64,000 nt of DNA from Mesorhizobium sp. ES1-1. GTDB taxonomy: Bacteria > Pseudomonadota > Alphaproteobacteria > Rhizobiales > Rhizobiaceae. Shown here piece after piece: positions 17,507 through 28,000 of this stretch. The stretch is taken from NCBI RefSeq assembly GCF_020164785.1, contig NZ_JAIUGX010000008.1, forward strand, positions 62,001-126,000. Reading direction: 5' to 3'. Within the stretch, counting starts at the first letter, position 1. Each line of letters opens with the position of its first letter. The position numbers and the translations under genes are program-made. The notes beneath the pieces were generated by a model. The model was not told where the DNA came from and ran no database searches. It saw only the letters and a list, made by a program, of their open reading frames with translations.

Positions 17507-18145
17507 ATGAACCGATCCATCCCTGGCATGAAACGATACCTGCTGTGCGCTCTGCTACTCGGCGGCACCGCCTGGCCGGCGGGCGCGGCAAATCTCGTCA
17601 AGTCATACAGCTACTTCTCCATAGGCGGCAGCACGTTGGAGGACATCGAGACCCAGCTCTCCGAACACGGCCCCGAGGTCAAGAGCACGGGAATGCGGCA
17701 TCCCGGCGCTACCCGTATGGCCTTCACCACCCGTATCAGCTACGCGCAGTCAGCGAGTTCCTGCCGCATCGCCGACGCTGTGGTGACCATCAAGGTAAAG
17801 GTCATCCTTCCTGAGTGGCGCCGCCCGCGCAAGGCGGACGGCGATGTACGACTGTTCTGGGATACGCTGGCCGCCGACATCAGGCGTCATGAGGAACGGC
17901 ATGTCGAGATTGCGAAGAACCACGGTCGCGAACTCGAAGACGCGCTGAAGGCAACCTATCCCGAGAAGACCTGCGAAGCGGCCAAGGCAAAAGCCGCTGC
18001 GATCACCGCTTCCATCCTCGCCAAACATGACCGGGATCAAATGCGGTTCGACCGCGTAGAAGGCGTCAATTTCGAGAGCCGCATCCTGAGATTGCTGCGC
18101 TACCGCATCGAACGCCTGGACAATGGTCGGCTGCCTCCAGCCTGA
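17507..18145 (+). CDS. Secreted DUF922-family putative zinc protease
   Basis: A 212-residue exported protein. A signal peptide (MKRYLLCALLLGGTAWPAGAA) is followed by a DUF922 domain: SYSYFSIGGSTLEDIETQL near the start of the mature protein, and later the HExxH-like RHEERHVEIAKNHGREL at about residues 128-144, which is the expected zinc-binding helix. Two or more cysteines flank the domain. ATG at 17507 has GAGG 8 nt upstream. A much longer frame open to 16541 on this strand is antisense to folP and is not coding. Substrates are unknown. Confidence 0.8.
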   Translation: MNRSIPGMKRYLLCALLLGGTAWPAGAANLVKSYSYFSIGGSTLEDIETQLSEHGPEVKSTGMRHPGATRMAFTTRISYAQSASSCRIADAVVTIKVKVILPEWRRPRKADGDVRLFWDTLAADIRRHEERHVEIAKNHGRELEDALKATYPEKTCEAAKAKAAAITASILAKHDRDQMRFDRVEGVNFESRILRLLRYRIERLDNGRLPPA

Positions 18146-18318
18146 ACGGGCACGCAAGCCAAAATCCGTCGAAGCGTGGTGCCAGCGAGGAAAAACGTCC
18201 AATGACCCCTCGAAATCGGCCTATGGGACGCCATGTACCGGGCGCCCGCTGCAATAGCTATGCGATCAAGCGAACGAAACACGCCGCCGCAGGGTCGTGA
18301 ACTTACGGACGAAGTGAC

Positions 18319-19800
18319 ATGGACCAGGCTGTCGACAGGAACACGATGGGGGGAACAGGCACGCCGCTGACGGAAAGCGAGAAGAACGCCATCATCGCCG
18401 GGGTTCTCCTGTCGATGTTATTGGCGGCACTCGATCAGACCATCGTCGCACCGGCCATGCCGACCATCGGGCACGCGTTGGGTCATGCGCAATATCTGCC
18501 CTGGATCGTCACCGGGTACCTGTTGACCGCGACCGCGATGGCGCCGCTCTACGGCAAGATTTCCGACGTCTATGGGCGCCGGCCGACCGTTTACGCAGCA
18601 ATCCTCATCTTCCTTGCGGGCTCGCTGGTCAGCGCGCTGGCACCCAACATGCTGGTGCTTGTGATCGGACGGGCGATCCAGGGCGCCGGCGGCGGCGGCC
18701 TGTTCACCTTGGCGCAGACCGTCATCGGCGACCTCGTCCCGCCGCGCGAGCGGGCTCGCTACTCCGCCTGGGTCTCCGGCACCTGGGCCGTCGCCAGCAT
18801 TGCCGGGCCTCTGCTTGGGGGTACTTTCGCCGAGCATCTCCACTGGTCGCTGATCTTCTGGATCAACATTCCCCTTGGCCTTCTGGCCATGGTGATCATC
18901 AACAATCCCCTCAAGAAACTGCCGATCGCCGCCAAGCGGCATCGCATAGACGGGCTGGGCGCGGGGCTTCTCGTCGTGGCCACCGCATTGCTGCTGCTGG
19001 CGTTGAATTGGGGCGGCAGCGAATATCCGTGGATGTCGCGTGAGATCCTTGGGCTGCTTGCGGCATCGGCAGTATTCTGGGCCGGTTTTTCGCTGCGGCT
19101 GCTGCGCGCGGCCGAGCCGCTCATCTCGCTCGAGGTGCTGAGCAATCGAATCGTCCTAGGCGGCACCGCATCCATGTTCCTTTTGCAAGCCGCCAATATT
19201 GGCCTGGCGGTCTATCTGCCTGTCTATCTGCAGTCGATCGTTGGGCTTTCGGTCAGCGAATCCGGCCTCGCAATGCTCGGCCTGCTCTTGGGCACGGTGG
19301 CCGGCGCCACGTTCAGCGGCCGCATGATACAGCGCTTTACCCACTACAAACGGATCGCCATGGTCGGGGTGCTCTTCTCCATACTATGCCTCGGCCTGCT
19401 CGCCGTCGTCGCGGCGCATGCCTCGCTGCTGCTTGTCGAGATCCTGACGATCTGCATAGGGCTGGGCAGCGGAACCACCTTCCCCGTCGCAACGGTTTCG
19501 GTCCAAAACGCCGTCGACCGCCCGCATTTAGGCGTCGCCACCGGCGTTCTGACCTTCCTGCGCTCGCTGGGCAGCGCCCTGGGCGTCGCCATGCTTGGTG
19601 CGGTCGCCCTCGGCTACGGCCTGCCTCTTGCCGCCGGAGAAGGGACGCTGGCCGTTGGCCAGGTCATATCCGCCGAACCCTTCGTGATGATCTTTCTCGT
19701 CGCCGCGGCAACGCTGGTTCTGGCCCTGATAGCGCTCTGGCTGATGCCGGAGAAGGCCTTGCGCGGCAAGGCCGAGCACGCGGCGGTGATGGCGGAATAG
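18319..19800 (+). CDS. DHA2-family multidrug MFS exporter
   Basis: A 493-residue, 14-helix drug:proton antiporter of the EmrB/QacA group. Key segments are LLAALDQTIVAPAMPTIG in helix 1 (motif D1), GKISDVYGRRPTVY (motif A), GRAIQGAGGGGLFTLAQT (motif B) and AGPLLGGTFAEHLHWSLIFWINIP (motif C). The protein probably exports lipophilic cations or drugs. It has no EmrA-type adaptor gene beside it, so it may act alone in the inner membrane. No regulator is adjacent. Confidence 0.87.
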   Translation: MDQAVDRNTMGGTGTPLTESEKNAIIAGVLLSMLLAALDQTIVAPAMPTIGHALGHAQYLPWIVTGYLLTATAMAPLYGKISDVYGRRPTVYAAILIFLAGSLVSALAPNMLVLVIGRAIQGAGGGGLFTLAQTVIGDLVPPRERARYSAWVSGTWAVASIAGPLLGGTFAEHLHWSLIFWINIPLGLLAMVIINNPLKKLPIAAKRHRIDGLGAGLLVVATALLLLALNWGGSEYPWMSREILGLLAASAVFWAGFSLRLLRAAEPLISLEVLSNRIVLGGTASMFLLQAANIGLAVYLPVYLQSIVGLSVSESGLAMLGLLLGTVAGATFSGRMIQRFTHYKRIAMVGVLFSILCLGLLAVVAAHASLLLVEILTICIGLGSGTTFPVATVSVQNAVDRPHLGVATGVLTFLRSLGSALGVAMLGAVALGYGLPLAAGEGTLAVGQVISAEPFVMIFLVAAATLVLALIALWLMPEKALRGKAEHAAVMAE

Positions 19801-19842
19801 CATTCGTTCTTCCGCCGCGTTTCCAAAGAACCGGCCGGCGTT

Positions 19843-21280
<1,438 letters not shown>

Positions 21281-21453
21281 TTGTCACCTGATGGGAATGT
21301 CAACGGGATAGTCACCCTGGCGCCGTGATTTAGAGTTCGCCTGATTCGCTCCCATGCGGGCGCGAACTGGCCGATTGCAGATTCAAGACACTAAGCGACA
21401 AGTCAACTGCCGCACGAAAGCGCCGCCAGATGACGTTTTTTCGGCAGACCGGC

Positions 21454-21822
21454 TCAGCGGCTGATGGCGGCGACGAAATCGCGCACTTCATCGATCAGTG
21501 CGCCCAGCCGCGTGAGGGCTTCGCTGTCTTCGGGCCGGCCCTCGATCTCGGTGACGCAATCGGCGATGGCGAATGCGCCAACGCCCCGCGCCGAGCCCTT
21601 CAGCCCATGAGCGAGAAGCAGCCGATCCTTGATGCTGGCGCCGCCAATCTGGTCCCGCACCGACAGTGCCTGCTGCACAAAAAGCGCCAGCACTTCCTGC
21701 TCCAGGCTCCGGTCGCCCATCGTCTGGCGGGCAAGGTGTGCCAAATCGACCGGCCGCGCCCGCCCTTGCCCCGACACGTCTCCGCCGGGCATTGAAAAGG
21801 CAATACCGCTCTCGCCACGCAT
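21454..21822 (-). CDS. Histidine phosphotransfer (Hpt) domain protein
   Basis: A 122-residue single-domain Hpt protein. The phospho-accepting His72 sits in LLLAHGLKGSARGVGA, the standard Hpt helix (HxLKGSA), with a four-helix bundle pattern around it. It is not the dimeric ChpT, which has a different fold and sequence. No kinase or response regulator gene adjoins it, so its partners are unknown. It is divergent from the GPR-like growth-pole gene across 270 bases. ATG at 21820-21822 has a GGAG about 10 nt upstream. Confidence 0.8.
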   Translation of the reverse strand: MRGESGIAFSMPGGDVSGQGRARPVDLAHLARQTMGDRSLEQEVLALFVQQALSVRDQIGGASIKDRLLLAHGLKGSARGVGAFAIADCVTEIEGRPEDSEALTRLGALIDEVRDFVAAISR

Positions 21823-21935
21823 GAAATTGCAACTCCGTTTGCTAAGCCGCCGGAAAACTAGGCGAACCCGGTGGACAACGCGTTAATGAATGGCGTGGAA
21901 AAATGTTGCGAAAGCGGCCGGGAAATCACGTCTGC

Positions 21936-21952
21936 GTTAACCCTATATTTAA
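21936..21952. promoter_or_regulatory. CtrA-like site in the Hpt/GPR intergenic region
   Basis: GTTAA and TTAA half-sites are separated by 8 bases (the CtrA consensus in either orientation has 7). The site lies about 140 bases before the GPR-like start and 114 bases before the Hpt start, in an AT-richer stretch. One base off ideal spacing makes this a weak candidate. Confidence 0.25.
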
Positions 21953-22092
21953 AGTTTTACGTATCTCGCGGAATGCATGTTTTCTTTACCCCCCTGTGTC
22001 ATTACGATACGAGAGTCCATTTTCAGCCTCCTGCGCGGGGGTGATAATAAGCAGAACTAAGCCCGCGGCAGCTAGTACAGGGTAGCGAAGGC

Positions 22093-25000
22093 ATGGCGAA
22101 GAAAACAACGACGACCAGAACACTGGACAGCGACGTGGCCAGGGAACTTGAAAAGGCGCTCGATATCGACCTCAGCGGCGATATCGGCGGCGGTGATCTC
22201 GACATCGCGGCTTCCATGGAAGATCTGGAAGCGCAGATATCCCAGGCCGCCGATGAACTGGCGCGCGAAGGTCGTGGCCAAAACCAGGCCTCCCCTGTCG
22301 CCCAGGGCCAGGCCACGCAGTCCCAGGCAAACCAATCCCAGACCATGAAACCCACGCCCAAGGCCAAGCCGGCCGAGCTTCGCCCGGTCGAACCCCGCAA
22401 TGGCGCCCAGCCGGCCGGTTTTTCGCCAGCCAATGACGATCGCCAGAAGGATTACAAGACACTTCTCCACAGCCTCAACCGGCGTGCTTCGACCACGATA
22501 TATTGGGTGGTTGCCGTCGTGTCCCTGGTTTGGATCGCCGGCGCAGGCGCACTGGCCAATCTCCTCTTCGGGCCGAGCATCTGGCATATACGCACGATCG
22601 ACCAGCTTCTTGCCCGCCCCGAACTGATCGGCCTGGCCGTCGCGGCGATCCTGCCGGTCATCCTGTTCTGGGCCTTCGCGGCAATGATCCGGCGCGCCCA
22701 GGAAATGCGCATCGCCGCCCAGTCGATGACGGAGGTGGCCTTCCGCCTGACCGAGCCTGAAAACCTTGCTCAGGATCGCGTCATGATGATCGGCCAAGCC
22801 GTTCGCCGCGAGGTCGCCGCCATGGGCGAAGGCATCGAACGCACGCTCGCTCGCGCCGTGGAACTCGAAACCCTGGTCCACAGCGAAGTGAACCAGATCG
22901 AACGTTCCTATTCGGAGAATGAATCCCGCATACGGTCACTGGTCGACGGGCTGGGCAGCGAGCGCGAAGCCGTTGTCACCCACGCCGAACGCGTGCGTGC
23001 CTCGATCACCGGGGCACATGAGACGCTGAAGGACGAAATCGGCGCCGCCAGCGACATCATTCGCGACTCGATCCTCAACGCGTCGACCAAGCTGTCGATG
23101 ACGATCACCAATTCCGGCGACACGCTTATCGACCGCATCAATGATAGCTCGATGTCGATCTTCGATTCGGTGGAGGGCCGGCTCGATGCGATCACCGAGC
23201 GGCTGTCGACCTCGGGTGAAGCCTTCGCCAGCCTGCTCGATACCCGCATTGCCAAGCTGACGGACACCACAGACGGTCTTACCCGTTCGCTGACCGATCT
23301 TCTCGATGACCGCACCACCGGCATGGTATCCCTGCTCGGCGGCGCGGCGCGCACCCTGAATTCGGAATTCGAAGCCAGCCTCAACGGCATAGAGCGCACG
23401 CTCGCCGAGCGTGGCCAGGCGCTGATCAGCGAATTCCAGACCCGTGCCGAGGCGCTGGACACCGGAACGCAGAAGCTCAATGCAGCGCTCGAGGCGCGCG
23501 CCCGCCAGATCAACGAGACCCTGGTCGAGCGCGCCCGTGAGATCGCTCACACCTTTACCGAAAGCAAGGAAACGCTGTCGGCGATGATCGATCAGGGCAA
23601 GACCCAGATCGGCGCCGACATGGCCGACATCGTCACCTCGACCTCGTCCATGCTCGAAGCCCGCGCCAGTGATTTCGCCGGACGCATGGAAGCCGCGCGA
23701 CATGTCGTTTCGCGCTCCTTCGATGACGACATCCAGCGACTTGCCGACGCCCGGGTTGGGATCGAGGAAGCCGTCGAGAACCATAGCCGTAAGCTCGCAG
23801 AGAGCCGCGAGCGCATGGCTGCGGCAATGCACGCAGACCTCGAGAAGTTCGCCGAGGGCCGCGCCGACATAGACGCCGCCGTGACTGGCCAGGTGCAGAA
23901 GCTCGCCGAGGGCCGTAACCTCATCGCGCGCGCGCTTGAAGAGGATCTGCGCAAAGTCAATGAGTCACGCGCCGCCATCGACGCATCTCTCGGCAGCCAC
24001 CTCGAAAGGCTGGAAGAAGGTCGAAACAAGCTTTCCCTTGCCTTGAACGAAGACTCTGGAAAGCTTGTTCAAGCCCGTACGATCATTGACGAAATGGTTG
24101 CCGGACATGTCGGAAAACTGGCTGAGGGCCGCAATATCCTGTCGCGCGCCCTGGAGGCCGACCTCGGCAAGCTATCGGAGAGCCGCGCCGACATAGACGG
24201 TCTCGTCGCCGGTCAGGTGGAGAAGATCGCCGAAGGCCGCGCCGTGCTTGCCAAGGCGCTGGAAAACGACATCATCGGCATCAAGAGCCTGATCGAGACC
24301 CATTCCGCCAAGCTGGCCGAAGATCGCACGCTGCTTTCCAACTCGCTCGAGAACGACCTCTCCGGCATACGCGGTCTGATCGAAGACCATTCAGGACGTT
24401 TGGCCGAGGACCGTGGCCTGCTGTCGCAGACGCTCGAGGCCGATCTTGCCAAGCTGGCAGAAAGCCGGTCGAGCATAGATGGCCTGGTCGCCGGCCAGGT
24501 CGAAAAGCTCGCGGAAGGTCGCGATCTTCTCAGGCGCGCGCTGGAATCGGACCTGAATACGATCAAGGGCGTCATCAGCAGCCAGTCGGAAAAGCTGGCC
24601 GAGGATCGGGGCGAGCTGTCACGGGTCCTGGAAGCCGACCTGCAGAATGTGAACAGCGTCATCGCGGACCATATGAACAAGCTCGTCCAGGATCGTGCGA
24701 CCCTGTCGAAGGCGCTCGAGGATGACCTTGCCAAGCTCGCCGACAGCCGTTCCAGTATCGACGGGCTGGTCGCCGGCCAGGTCGAGAAGTTGGCCGAGGG
24801 CCGCGATATCCTGCGCCGCGCTCTCGAAGCCGACCTCAATGCCATACGGAATACCGTGGCCGACCAGTCGCAGAAACTGGTCGATGACCGTGCGCAGTTC
24901 GCCCGCGTGCTCGAGGCCGATCTCGAAAGCGTCAGTGGCCTGGTCGCGAACCATTCCGAACGACTTGTCCAGGACCGTTCGACGCTGTCCAAGGCGCTCG

Positions 25001-28000
25001 AGGCCGACCTTGAGAATGTCGGCAATCTGGTCAACAGCCATTCCGAAAAGCTCGTCCAGGATCGCTCGATCCTGTCGAAGGCGCTTGAGGATGACCTTGC
25101 CAAGTTGGCCGATAGCCGCGCCAGCATAGACGGTTTGGTCGCCGGCCAGGTTGAGAAACTCGCCGAAGGCCGCGATATCCTGCGGCGTGCCCTTGAAGCC
25201 GACCTCAGTGCCATCAAGAGCACGGTCGCCGACCAGTCGCAGAAACTGGTCGAAGATCGTGCGCAGTTCGCCCGCGTACTCGAGGCCGATCTCGAAAGCG
25301 TCAGCGGCCTGGTCGCCAGCCATTCCGAAAAGCTCGTCCAGGATCGGTCGATCCTGTCGAAGGCGCTTGAGGATGACCTTGCAAAGCTCGCCGACAGCCG
25401 TTCCAGCATTGACGGTCTGGTCGCCGGCCAGGTCGAGAAACTGGCAGAAGGCCGCGACATCCTGCGCCGCGCGCTGGAGGCCGATCTGAATACAATCAAA
25501 GGCACCGTTGCCGACCAGTCGCAGAGACTGGTCGATGACCGTGCGCAGTTCGCCCGCGCACTTGAAGCCGATCTCGAAAGCGTCAACAGCCTGGTCAACA
25601 ATCATTCCGAAAGGCTTGTCCAGGAGCGTTCGACACTGTCGAAGGCACTCGAGGCGGACCTCGAGAATGTCGGCAATCTGGTCAACAGCCATTCCGAAAA
25701 GCTGGTCCAGGATCGCACCACATTGTCGAGATCTCTCGAAGCCGACCTCGACACTGTGAGCGGGCTGGTCAACAGCCACGCGCAGAGGCTTGTCGAGGAA
25801 CGCTCGACCCTGTCGAAGGCGCTCGAAGACGACCTTGCCAAGCTGGCCGAAAGCCGCTCGAGCATCGATGGGCTGGTCGCCGGTCAGGTCGAGAAGCTGG
25901 CCGAAGGCCGCGATATCCTGAAACGGGCGTTGGAAGCCGACCTGCAGAAGCTTTCTGCGAGCCGCGCCGATATCGACGACATCATCGCCGGACATGTCGG
26001 CAAGCTGGCCGAAGGCAGGGACATGCTGACCCGCGCGCTGGAAGATGATCTTGGCAAGCTCGCCGAGACCCGCAGGGATGTCGACCGTTCGCTGGCCGGG
26101 CACATTGATCAGATCGCCGGCAGAAGCACGGACATTTCCGCGGCAATCGCCGCCGATGTGGAGAAGATCGAGCAGGCGTTCAGCCGCCAGACCGGAATCA
26201 TCGAGGAACGCGCGGGCACAATGGAACGTGCCCTCTCCACAGGCGTCGACAATGTCCGCGGCGTGCTCGAGAAGAGCGCCGTCTTCGTTGCCGGCGCCTT
26301 GCGTGAAAAGGTGCTCGAAGTCACCAGCACGCTGCACGAGCAGGCCGGCGCCGCGTTCAGCGATGCCGACCGCAGGATCGCCGAGCGCGCCGAACAGACC
26401 TCCGCCGCCTTGCTGGCGAGAGCCGAGGACATCGCCCGCTCGTTCGAGGACGCCGATCGCCGGCTGCATGCCCGAGCCCAGGACACGTCGAACGCCTTGC
26501 TTGCCCGCGCCGACGATGTCTCGAGCTCCCTTTTGGCCCGGGCACACGAAACCGCCGAGCAGCTCGCCGCCCGTGCAAGCGAGATCGTCGGCACGTTCGA
26601 CGTCGCGGATCAGAAACTGGCGGCCCGCGCGCAGGCCACCACAGACCAGTTGGCCGCCCGCGCTCAGGACACGGCGGACCATCTGGCCGCCCGCGCCGAC
26701 GAGATTGCCGGCGCCTTCGACGCCGCCGACCAGAAGCTTGTTGCCCGCGCTGTCGAGACGGCACAGTCGCTGGCCGCCCGCGCCGGCGACATCCTGCGCA
26801 ATTTCGAGAGCGCCGACCAGCGTCTCGGGATGCGCATCGGCGAATCGGCTGAGGCGCTCGCGGCCCGTGCGACGGATCTCGGCCGCATCTTCGACGCCGC
26901 CGACCAGCAACTGGTCTCGCGTATCGCCGAGGGCTCGGAAGCCCTGTCGGGCCGCGCATCGGAAATCGGCCGGATCTTCGACGAAGCCGACCAGCGTCTG
27001 GTGTCCCGCATCGCCAACAGCACCTCGGCGATCGGCGAGCATGCCGAGATCATCGTCGGTACATTTGCCGACACCGAACAGCGGGTCGCGGAACGGGCAA
27101 GGCAGACAGGCCAGGAGATGGCCGTGCATGCCCGGCAGATCGAGCAGGCGCTTGCCGGCGCCGACGAGCGGCTGGCATCGAGCGCCGCGGCGACGGCCGC
27201 CCGTGTCGAAGAGCAGATCGCCAGCGTCGAAAACCGCCTCGCCTACACGGCTGAAACCATGGGCCGCAAGCTCAACGAGCAGGTTTCCAGCGCAGAGGCG
27301 CAACTGGTTTCCCGCGCCAATGTCATCGCGGAAACCTTCACCGCGGTGGGCCAGCACATCGGCCAGAGCACCAATGACGCGGCCAAGACTATCGGCGCCA
27401 ACACCCGGGAGCTCAACACGATGCTCGCGGCGCGTTCCGCCGAAATGTCGAAAATCCTCGACGAGACGGCGCGGCCTTTGGTCGAGCGTTTTGCACAGGG
27501 TGGCTCGGAACTCCAAAGGAGCATGGAAGAAGTCACCGAGCGCGCCACCGAGAAACTGCGCAGCGAGAATGCCGCACTCGTCAACGCGCTTGCCAGCCGA
27601 ACCGCCGAGACACTGTCGGCCGTAGAAGGGGCCCGCTCCACGCTGTCAGACAGCGTTGCCGACCTCATTGGCCGCATGACCCAGTCCAGCACGCAGCTCG
27701 GTCAGTTGATCGAGCAGGCCGCGGTCAATTTGGGCGAGGTCGACGAGCGCCTCACCGGCAGCACCCAGAGCTTTGCGGCTACCACCGAGAAAGCGGCCCA
27801 AACCTTCGCAAGTTCGGCGCGCCTGGTCGATTCGAACACCACAAGGTTGACGGAGCTGTCATCAGCGACCCTGCGGGAAGTGGCGTCGATCGCCACCAAG
27901 TTCGACGAACACAGCCGTCTGCTTGCCAGCGCGTCGGACCTGTTGAGCTCGGCCCAGAGCAATCTCGAGCACACGCTCGAGAGGCAGTCGTCGCTTGAAG

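Noticed and set aside
24433..25821. Possible CRISPR-like direct repeats
   Set aside because: The repeats are in frame within one gene, have no unique spacers of constant size, and no cas genes are present.
24619..27516. A 965-codon open frame on the minus strand antisense to the GPR-like gene
   Set aside because: It arises from repeated GC-rich codons on the other strand; the product has no recognisable domain and no ribosome site.
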